Of a stretch of 5,847 nucleotides of DNA, positions 1 to 4,815 are shown piece by piece. The position numbers and the translations under genes are program-made. Source of the stretch: Gammaproteobacteria bacterium (GTDB lineage Bacteria; Aquificota; Aquificia; Aquificales; QOAS01); contig QOAS01000074.1 in NCBI GenBank assembly GCA_003972855.1, positions 1 through 5,847 of the forward strand, read 5' to 3'. Each line of letters opens with the position of its first letter. Within the stretch, counting starts at the first letter, position 1. Below the pieces are notes generated by a model. It was not told the DNA's origin, made no database searches, and worked only from the letters and a program-made list of their open reading frames with translations.

Positions 1-669
1 GGGAAGGAGTTTCTTTTCTATGTAATTGCCCTTTTCAAAAGCCATGCAACATTTTAGCCTTCCGCAAATGCCTGTAAACTTTGAAGGGGAGTTGGGGAGG
101 TTTTGCTCCTGAATAAAGTGAAGTCCCACCGATTCAAATTTTTCCATAAAGACCTTGCAACAGACTTCCTGTCCGCAAACGCCTATACCTCCCTTCATTT
201 GAACCGCATCCCTTACCCCTACTTGCCTCATCTCTATCCTTTTGCGATATTTTTTGGACATATCGCGGATAAACTTTCTAAAGTCCACCCGTTGGGGGGC
301 GGTGTAGTAGAAGAATATCCTTTGGTTGTCAAGGGGAATATAAACCGCCAAAGGCTTTAGGTTCATCCCGTATTCTAAAGCGGACGAACCGAGTTCCTTA
401 AGGAGGATTTTTGCCCTATTTTGGTGTCTTCTAAATCTTTCCCTGTCGCGAAAGGTGGCTTTTCTCACAAAGGTGGCAATCGGGTCGGTCGGACAATGTT
501 CGTAGGAAATACCGAGAAACTCAACCAGTTCCAATCCCCTTTCGCTTTCAACCACTATTTTGTCCCCTTTGCGAATGTGCCTCAAAATGCGGAAATGAGG
601 CACTAAAAGTTGCCCTATCTTGTTTACTACCGGAAACCTTATCTTAAACACCTTTAGTTTTCTAACCAT
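1..669 (-). CDS. ricT: RicT/PSP1-family iron-sulfur protein, 3' end missing
   Basis: This is the first 223 residues of a PSP1/RicT (YaaT) protein; the reading frame is still open at the left edge of the window. The family signature is clear. RVDFRKFIRDM (127-137) is followed by RIEMRQVGVRD (144-154), GGIGVCGQEVCC (160-171) and TGICGRLKCC (199-208). Cys165, 170, 171, 202, 207 and 208 are the six cysteines of the two family motifs, which in Bacillus RicT help bind [4Fe-4S] clusters. In Bacillus, RicT works with RicA and RicF and affects RNase Y-dependent mRNA processing and Fe-S-dependent tRNA modification. No RicA or RicF gene is visible here, so the role in this organism is unknown. The ATG at 669-667 has a GAGGGG ribosome-binding site about six bases upstream, at 678-683. 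The gene diverges from queH across 45 bases. The family assignment is secure; the pathway is not. Confidence 0.9.
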   Translation of the reverse strand, partial: MVRKLKVFKIRFPVVNKIGQLLVPHFRILRHIRKGDKIVVESERGLELVEFLGISYEHCPTDPIATFVRKATFRDRERFRRHQNRAKILLKELGSSALEYGMNLKPLAVYIPLDNQRIFFYYTAPQRVDFRKFIRDMSKKYRKRIEMRQVGVRDAVQMKGGIGVCGQEVCCKVFMEKFESVGLHFIQEQNLPNSPSKFTGICGRLKCCMAFEKGNYIEKKLLP

Positions 670-714
670 TTTCTTACCCCTCGGAGTTATGTTAAAGGAA
701 AGTTTTAACCGTAG
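670..714. promoter_or_regulatory. Divergent ricT/queH intergenic region
   Basis: These 45 bases separate two genes transcribed away from each other, so both promoters must lie here or overlap the coding starts. The ricT ribosome-binding site (GAGGGG on the minus strand) and the queH one (AAGGAAAG, 695-702) are visible. I could not find a convincing -35/-10 pair on either strand; TATGTT at 688-693 is the best -10-like match for queH but has no partner. The regulatory role is inferred from gene orientation alone. Confidence 0.4.
691..709 (+). repeat. Short inverted repeat around the queH ribosome-binding site
   Basis: GTTAAA (691-696) and TTTAAC (704-709) are perfect 6-base inverted arms separated by GGAAAGT. 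In the queH mRNA the purine-rich part of the Shine-Dalgarno sequence would lie in or next to the loop, 12 bases before the ATG, which is farther than usual. The stem is entirely A/T except for its outermost pair and would be weak at high temperature. It may be chance or a protein-binding site. Confidence 0.3.
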
Positions 715-1965
715 ATGGGTAAAGAAAGAATTTTGGTTCACATATGTTGTGCGGTTGATGCCATTTATTTCCTAAAAAGGCTTAGGGAGGATTATCCCAA
801 CGCGGAAATTATAGGTTTCTTTTACGACCCCAATATCCACCCCTACGAGGAGTATCTCCTCCGCCTTAAGGAGAGCGAAAGGGCTTGTCAGATTTTGGGA
901 ATAAAGTTTATAGAAGGCGATTACAACTTAGAGGGTTGGCTCAAAAAGGTAAAGGGTTACGAGCATTACCCCGAAAAGGGGGCTCGGTGCGTGCTTTGTT
1001 TTGACGATAGGCTTGAGGAGTCGGTAAAAAAGGCTAAGGAGCTTTCCTGTAACGCCTTTACCACAACGCTTTTAATGTCTCCCAAAAAAAGTCAGGACCA
1101 ACTCAAAAAGGTGGGAGAGAATTTGGCTAAAACCTACGGGGTGAAGTTTATATTCAAAGACTACCGTAAAGGTGGTGGCGTCCAAGAGATGAATAAACTC
1201 GTAAGGGAACTCCAAATATGGAGACAAGACTACTGCGGGTGTCTGTTTGCCCTCGTGAGGCAAAAGGGGGAAAAGGCATTCTTAGACCTAACGGGGTTTT
1301 ACGGAAGACTTCCGGGAACCAAGGAGGAGCATATATTTATAAGACAACTAAAGGTCTTTGCGGAGCTGAAAGGTTTACCCACTTCGGAGGAGGAGTTTCA
1401 ATTTTTGGGGTGGTTTCCCCTCAGGGGTAAGTTAGAAATAGCCAAAACCAAGGAGGTAATACCTTCCCTTATAAAACCTTTTTCCGCACCCATAAGGGGT
1501 GTTGCAAAAGGGGTAGTAACCAAAAAGGTTGGAAACAAACTTTACCTAAACAAACAAAATGTGGTTATAGAGCTAACCGAAAGGCTAAAGGGTTACCCCG
1601 TAGAAAGTCCAACCCTTTCAAACCCCACCTTTGTGGTGGAGAAAAAGTATGAGAAACTTTTGTTGAAAAACAAGTTATCCGCCACCTTGGAGGTTAGGGT
1701 TGAATTTGCCAAATCCCGCAACCTCATAGTGGGTGATATAGAAAAATCCCAAAAAGTGGTTCTAATTCCCGCGGATACCACCTTCGGAGGAGAAGGTATT
1801 ACCCTCCGTAAGGCGGAGGGAATAATAGACCAACTTTCGGAGGAAATAAAAGAAGGCAAAACAGCCGTTGCGGTGTTGGGCGCACAAAGTTACTCCCTCG
1901 GTTGGAAGTATTTGAAGGAACTCCACCCCCAAGTGGAAGAAAAATTAATCGTAGAAAATCCTTAG
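715..1965 (+). CDS. queH: Epoxyqueuosine reductase QueH with long C-terminal extension
   Basis: QueH reduces epoxyqueuosine to queuosine at the wobble position (34) of GUN-anticodon tRNAs, using iron-sulfur chemistry; it is unrelated in sequence to the cobalamin-dependent QueG. The N-terminal part (about residues 1-195) is a clear QueH/DUF208 domain: HICCA (9-13, Cys11-Cys12), FYDPNIHPYEEY (36-47), CVLC (92-95), TTTLLMSPKKS (116-126), GGGVQEMN (153-160) and YCGC (173-176). The paired cysteines are the family's metal ligands. The first motif reads HICCAVD rather than the common HxCCAPC, a form I also recall from Campylobacterota proteins. At 416 residues it is about twice the length of a compact QueH. 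The remaining ~220 residues match no domain I know, but the frame is continuous. The ATG follows an in-frame TAG (712-714), so no earlier start is possible. It is probably cotranscribed with hepT, 19 bases downstream. Confidence 0.92.
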   Translation: MGKERILVHICCAVDAIYFLKRLREDYPNAEIIGFFYDPNIHPYEEYLLRLKESERACQILGIKFIEGDYNLEGWLKKVKGYEHYPEKGARCVLCFDDRLEESVKKAKELSCNAFTTTLLMSPKKSQDQLKKVGENLAKTYGVKFIFKDYRKGGGVQEMNKLVRELQIWRQDYCGCLFALVRQKGEKAFLDLTGFYGRLPGTKEEHIFIRQLKVFAELKGLPTSEEEFQFLGWFPLRGKLEIAKTKEVIPSLIKPFSAPIRGVAKGVVTKKVGNKLYLNKQNVVIELTERLKGYPVESPTLSNPTFVVEKKYEKLLLKNKLSATLEVRVEFAKSRNLIVGDIEKSQKVVLIPADTTFGGEGITLRKAEGIIDQLSEEIKEGKTAVAVLGAQSYSLGWKYLKELHPQVEEKLIVENP

Positions 1966-1972
1966 ACTCAAA

Positions 1973-1978
1973 AGAGGT
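1973..1978 (+). promoter_or_regulatory. Shine-Dalgarno sequence of hepT
   Basis: AGAGGT ends six bases before the hepT ATG, a near-ideal ribosome-binding site. It lies in the 19-base gap after the queH stop codon, which leaves no room for a separate full promoter. hepT-mntA is therefore probably read from the queH transcript, or from a promoter inside the end of queH. Confidence 0.7.
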
Positions 1979-1984
1979 TAAAGC

Positions 1985-2428
1985 ATGAAAGACCCAAAAA
2001 AAGTTTTAAAGGAAGTTAAGACCCATTTGGAGATGGTCAAATATGAAAAGGAACGGATAGAGGAAAGGGGTTTAAATCCCGACATTCTGGAAGAAAAAGA
2101 CTTTTTAATTCTTTTAGACGCCTTTATTTTCCGATTTATAAAACTTCAAAGTTCCATAGGGGAAAAGCTTTTTCCCTTACTCTACGAGTTTTTGACGGGT
2201 AGGGATTACACAGAAGTAACTTTCATAGACATTTTAAACGCTTTAGAGAAATACAAAATAATACCTTCCGCGGAATATTGGAGAAAACTGCGAAAATTGA
2301 GAAACGAATTCGTTCATATCTATCCGTGGGAAACCGACCTAAAGCTGGAAGCGGTTAAAAGAGCTTTAGAAGAAGTTCCAAAAATTGAAGCGATAGTTAA
2401 GAAAATAGAGGAGGTTCTAAATGTCTAA
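1985..2428 (+). CDS. hepT: HEPN-domain protein, probable HepT-type RNase toxin
   Basis: This is a 147-residue, predominantly helical protein rich in Lys and Glu. Its key feature is RNEFVHIY at 106-113, an exact match to the RX4HXY motif of HepT toxins. Arg106 and His111 are the expected RNase residues, and Tyr113 matches the tyrosine that the partner antitoxin AMPylates in characterised systems. HEPN toxins of this type are metal-independent RNases; a cyanobacterial HepT has been reported to trim tRNA 3' ends. The gene directly downstream encodes a minimal nucleotidyltransferase with an 8-base overlap, the standard arrangement for a HEPN/MNT pair. The length is also close to HI0074-type nucleotidyltransferase-associated proteins, an alternative subfamily name. 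A hand count over 2041-2400 gives about 36% G+C, against about 48% over 781-1020 in queH, suggesting later acquisition. The family is well supported; toxicity and target are inferred. Confidence 0.82.
   Translation: MKDPKKVLKEVKTHLEMVKYEKERIEERGLNPDILEEKDFLILLDAFIFRFIKLQSSIGEKLFPLLYEFLTGRDYTEVTFIDILNALEKYKIIPSAEYWRKLRKLRNEFVHIYPWETDLKLEAVKRALEEVPKIEAIVKKIEEVLNV
2409..2414 (+). promoter_or_regulatory. Consensus Shine-Dalgarno of mntA inside hepT
   Basis: AGGAGG, the full consensus, ends six bases before the mntA ATG and lies within the last codons of hepT. Together with the 8-base overlap this predicts strong, translationally coupled production of the antitoxin, as expected where antitoxin must keep pace with toxin. 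Confidence 0.8.
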
Positions 2429-2732
2429 AAAAATCCGTTTAACGGAAGAGGAAATAAAGGCTATTGTGGAAACCGCTAAGGAGGTTTTCGGTGAAGAGGT
2501 TAAGGTCTGGCTTTTTGGCTCTCGGGTTGATTTAAACAAAAGGGGTGGAGACATAGACCTTTACATAGAAGCGGAAATCCCTAAAGGGGAAATTTTGGAC
2601 AAAAAACTAACCTTTTTGGTGAAATTGGATGAAAAAATAGGAGAACAAAAGGTGGATTTAATTATCCGCCCTCCAAATAGCGAAGATGAGATTAGTTTAA
2701 CCGCCAAGGGTTCGGGTGTTAGGTTGCTTTGA
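2421..2732 (+). CDS. mntA: Minimal nucleotidyltransferase, probable MntA antitoxin
   Basis: This 103-residue protein has the core of the DNA polymerase beta-type nucleotidyltransferase fold. FGS (32-34) begins the active site, D44-I-D46 supplies the first two metal-binding aspartates, and VDLI (78-81) supplies the third, Asp79. The spacing from GS to DID is nine residues, one fewer than the GSX10DXD usually quoted for MntA. The C-terminal SLTAKGSGVRLL resembles the usual end of this family, so it appears complete though short. Characterised MntA proteins transfer AMP from ATP to a tyrosine of the HepT RNase and so silence it; the matching tyrosine is present in the upstream protein. The ATG overlaps the end of hepT by 8 bases and has a consensus ribosome-binding site. 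It converges on pgpA, whose stop codon lies 11 bases away. The enzymatic family is near certain; the antitoxin role rests on pairing and motifs. Confidence 0.85.
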   Translation: MSKKIRLTEEEIKAIVETAKEVFGEEVKVWLFGSRVDLNKRGGDIDLYIEAEIPKGEILDKKLTFLVKLDEKIGEQKVDLIIRPPNSEDEISLTAKGSGVRLL

Positions 2733-2745
2733 AACCTTAATTTTT
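2721..2745 (+). terminator. Possible weak terminator between mntA and pgpA
   Basis: AGGTT (2721-2725) can pair with AACCT (2733-2737) around a 7-base loop, and pairing may extend as TTA/TAA past a one-base bulge. A short T run (2741-2745) follows on the plus strand. It sits where two gene blocks converge and would terminate the queH-hepT-mntA transcript. The stem is short and A/T-rich and overlaps the mntA stop codon, so this is only a candidate. Confidence 0.3.
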
Positions 2746-3199
2746 AGCCAACACCGAAAAACCTCCCTACCGTGAAGAGAATGACACCCGCCAAAACCCC
2801 CGCCAAGAGGTCGTCAATCATAATACCAACCCCGTAAGGGATTTTCTCTAACCAATTTACGGGTGGGGGTTTGAGAATATCAATAACCCTAAAGAGGATA
2901 AGTCCCAATACTAAGCTCAAAGGGGTGGGTTTTACGAATAGAAACACCGTTAGGATACCCGCAACCTCGTCAATAACGACTTCGTCGGGGTCTTCATTTC
3001 CCACACTTTTGGAGTAAACCCCCGATGCCCAAATACCCAAGAGGGTAACGATTAATAAACCGACCCAATAGGTGGTTGTTCCAAGTTTGTAAAGAAACCA
3101 CGCGAGGGGAAGGGCAAAAATGCTTCCCCACGTTCCGGGCATTTTGGGAAGGGATCCCACATAGAGGTATGTCGCTACCAATTTAGCAAAAACGAACAT
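2744..3199 (-). CDS. pgpA: Phosphatidylglycerophosphatase A
   Basis: PgpA is a membrane enzyme that removes phosphate from phosphatidylglycerophosphate to give phosphatidylglycerol. The 151 residues carry the family blocks in order: GSLPKMPGTWGS (15-26), DEVVIDEVAG (72-81), FRVIDILKPPP (103-113) and GVGIMIDDLLAG (123-134). The conserved acidic residues (Asp77, Glu78, Asp117-equivalent positions in the later blocks, Asp129-Asp130) are typical of this metal-dependent family. Hydrophobic stretches near 27-38, 44-60, 80-107 and 131-145 fit a small polytopic membrane protein. The length is normal, perhaps slightly short. The ATG lies 5 bases after the ribH stop and has no clear Shine-Dalgarno sequence, so translation is probably coupled to ribH. 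Pairing a phospholipid gene with riboflavin synthesis has no obvious functional meaning. Confidence 0.93.
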   Translation of the reverse strand: MFVFAKLVATYLYVGSLPKMPGTWGSIFALPLAWFLYKLGTTTYWVGLLIVTLLGIWASGVYSKSVGNEDPDEVVIDEVAGILTVFLFVKPTPLSLVLGLILFRVIDILKPPPVNWLEKIPYGVGIMIDDLLAGVLAGVILFTVGRFFGVG

Positions 3200-3204
3200 T
3201 TCGC

Positions 3205-3675
3205 TTAGATTTTAGCCAAAAGGTTTACCATCTCTATTGCCGCCATAGCGGCTTCCCAGCCCTTATTTCCCATCTTCGTTCCCGCCCTTTCTATAGCCTG
3301 TTCCAAGGTATCCGCGGTGATAATGCCAAAGGTTATAGGTTTCTCCAACTCCAACGATAGGACGGCTAAACCTTTGGAAACCTCCGAAGCCACGTATTCA
3401 AAGTGGGGTGTTGCCCCCCTTATTACAACCCCCAAGGCTATTACCGCGTTTATATCCTCCCTTTTTGCCATTTTTTTAACCGCTAAGGGGAGTTCCCAAG
3501 CGCCGGGAACTTTTGCGATAACTATGTTTTCTTCCTTTACGCCGTGACGGATTAGGCAATCCAAAGCACCTTCCACCAGACGGTCTACTATGGCGGAGTT
3601 AAAACGGGAGGCTACTATTCCAAATTTGTAATTTCCCGCGGTGTGGAGAAAACCTTCTAAAGTTTTAACACCCAT
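3205..3675 (-). CDS. ribH: 6,7-dimethyl-8-ribityllumazine synthase
   Basis: RibH condenses 5-amino-6-ribitylamino-uracil with 3,4-dihydroxy-2-butanone 4-phosphate to form lumazine, the penultimate step of riboflavin synthesis; the Aquifex enzyme is a 60-subunit icosahedral capsid. The 156 residues include SRFN (23-26), GAWELP (58-63), GATPHF (87-92) and AGTKMGNKGWEAA (131-143). Phe25, Glu61, His91 and Arg130 correspond, with a constant offset of three, to Phe22, Glu58, His88 and Arg127 of the Aquifex aeolicus enzyme as I remember it. The sequence is complete, and overall resemblance to the Aquifex protein is the main taxonomic clue in this window. An in-frame TGA lies upstream with no other usable start, so the ATG at 3675 is secure, although no Shine-Dalgarno sequence precedes it. 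ribH diverges from rtcA across 47 bases and is followed closely by pgpA. No other riboflavin gene is in view. Confidence 0.97.
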   Translation of the reverse strand: MGVKTLEGFLHTAGNYKFGIVASRFNSAIVDRLVEGALDCLIRHGVKEENIVIAKVPGAWELPLAVKKMAKREDINAVIALGVVIRGATPHFEYVASEVSKGLAVLSLELEKPITFGIITADTLEQAIERAGTKMGNKGWEAAMAAIEMVNLLAKI

Positions 3676-3722
3676 AGTGTAATGAGAATAAAAGAAACCC
3701 GTGGTGAAATAATTTCTACTTC
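3676..3722. promoter_or_regulatory. Divergent ribH/rtcA intergenic region
   Basis: These 47 bases must hold, or overlap, the start regions of both ribH (minus) and rtcA (plus). Neither gene has a Shine-Dalgarno sequence at normal spacing. On the plus strand the nearest candidate, GGTGA (3703-3707), is 15 bases from the rtcA ATG, and its TGA is the in-frame stop that bounds the rtcA frame. On the minus strand the best -10-like element is TATTCT near 3686-3691, without a matching -35. There is no sign of an FMN riboswitch before ribH; the space is too short. Confidence 0.4.
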
Positions 3723-4796
3723 ATGTCCCGTATTGTTATAGACGGTTCTATCGGAGAAGGGGGCGGGCAAATTTTGAGAACCGCGCTGTTTATGAGCGCC
3801 CTTTTAACCATTCCGGTGGAAATAAAAAACATACGCATAAAGAGGAAACCCAAAGGCTTAAAGAAACAACACTTGGGGGTTATAAAAGCTCTCAAATACA
3901 TAACCAACGCCAAGGTTGAGGGGGATTACGAGGGTTCAACCTCTTTGGTTTTTGAACCGAAAACCTTAAAAAGTGGGGCTTACAGAATAAATTTGGAAAC
4001 CGCGGGCAGTATTTCCTTATTTTTCCAGACCGTTTTACCGCTTTCCTTTTTCGTCCCCAAAAGGTTTTTAATAGCGGTGAAAGGGGGAACCGACGTTGAA
4101 AATGCCCCTACGGTGGATTGGGTTCAAAATGTATTTTTACCGATTTTGGAGCCTTTGGCAAATAAGGTCTCCTTTAGGGTGATAAGGAGGGGTTTTTACC
4201 CCGAAGGTGGGGGATTTGTCTCCCTCCAAGTGGAGAGCAAACTTCAATATCCCCTTTACGGGTTGGATGAGATAAGAACCTTTGCGAGGTCTCATTTAAA
4301 AATAGAAAAAAACTCCCAAGGGCGAATAGAAAAAATTAGGGGTATCTCCGTTGCCCATAAACACTTGCAGGAGCGTAAAGTTGCGGAACGCCAAAGGTTG
4401 GGGGCAATAGAGTTTATAAAAGAAAAATTGGGAAGGAAGGCTTCAATATCCAACTTTTACGTAGATGCGGATTGTTTAGGAACCTCGGTAACCCTTTGGA
4501 TTAAGGACGATAAAGGCAACATATTGGGAAGCGACAGCAAAGGTAAAAAGGGTAAATTGGCGGAAATAGTGGGCAAAGAGGCGGCGGAGAAACTGATAGA
4601 GGACTGGGAAAGCGGTGCAACGGTGGATAGACACTTGGCGGACCACCTTATTCCAATCCTCGCAATCGTGGGCGGAACGATAAAGGTGCCAAAATTTACC
4701 TCCCACCTTTTAACGAATATAGAAGTGGTAAAACACTTCGTAGGCGATATTTTTGAAATAGACCAATCGGAGGGGTTGGTTAGTGCAAAGGTTTAA
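3723..4796 (+). CDS. rtcA: RNA 3'-terminal phosphate cyclase
   Basis: RtcA uses ATP to convert a 3'-phosphate at an RNA end to a 2',3'-cyclic phosphate through a covalent enzyme-AMP intermediate. Such ends can be substrates for the RtcB ligase. The 357 residues, close to the usual length of about 340, include DGSIGEGGGQILR (7-19), KGLKKQH (44-50), RGFYPEGGG (156-164) and DRHLADHL (302-309). His304 in the last motif corresponds to the nucleophilic histidine that receives AMP in E. coli RtcA. All expected motifs are present, so the enzyme should be active. The ATG is fixed by an in-frame TGA at 3705-3707 and the family N-terminus, but the ribosome-binding site is poor. The gene is followed after 19 bases by hyuB. 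Neither rtcB nor the regulator rtcR is in the window. The physiological substrate is not known from sequence. Confidence 0.96.
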   Translation: MSRIVIDGSIGEGGGQILRTALFMSALLTIPVEIKNIRIKRKPKGLKKQHLGVIKALKYITNAKVEGDYEGSTSLVFEPKTLKSGAYRINLETAGSISLFFQTVLPLSFFVPKRFLIAVKGGTDVENAPTVDWVQNVFLPILEPLANKVSFRVIRRGFYPEGGGFVSLQVESKLQYPLYGLDEIRTFARSHLKIEKNSQGRIEKIRGISVAHKHLQERKVAERQRLGAIEFIKEKLGRKASISNFYVDADCLGTSVTLWIKDDKGNILGSDSKGKKGKLAEIVGKEAAEKLIEDWESGATVDRHLADHLIPILAIVGGTIKVPKFTSHLLTNIEVVKHFVGDIFEIDQSEGLVSAKV

Positions 4797-4812
4797 CCGA
4801 TAATTTAAACCT
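4789..4812 (+). repeat. Perfect inverted repeat at the rtcA-hyuB junction
   Basis: AGGTTTAA (4789-4796) and TTAAACCT (4805-4812) are perfect 8-base inverted arms around the 8-base spacer CCGATAAT. The left arm contains the rtcA stop codon, and the right arm ends three bases before the hyuB ATG, where a Shine-Dalgarno sequence would normally be. No T run follows, so it is not a standard terminator. It could be a hairpin affecting hyuB translation, an operator, or chance in an A/T-rich junction. Confidence 0.5.
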
Positions 4813-4815
4813 CCG

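Noticed and set aside
103..606. Two plus-strand open frames (103-360 and 421-606)
   Set aside because: Both lie entirely antisense to the ricT coding region, which has clear family motifs; their translations show no recognisable domain and no ribosome-binding context.
670..714. Sigma-70-type promoters for ricT and queH
   Set aside because: Only isolated -10-like hexamers (four of six matches) were found without suitably spaced -35 elements, so exact promoter positions are not claimed.
1072..1859. Open frames on both strands inside queH (1072-1263 minus, 1218-1430 plus, 1593-1859 minus)
   Set aside because: They overlap the continuous queH frame in other frames or on the other strand, with low-complexity, non-family-like translations.
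1297..1965. A separate second gene, or a gene fusion caused by a frameshift, in the second half of queH
   Set aside because: The frame runs without interruption and there is no good internal ribosome-binding site plus start at the domain boundary; a single long protein is simpler and similar long QueH proteins appear to exist.
3676..3722. FMN riboswitch upstream of ribH
   Set aside because: Only 47 bases separate ribH from rtcA and none of the conserved riboswitch core is present.
3317..3913. Frames antisense to ribH (3317-3547 plus) and to the start of rtcA (3716-3913 minus)
   Set aside because: They are shadows of strongly conserved genes; no independent start signals or known motifs.
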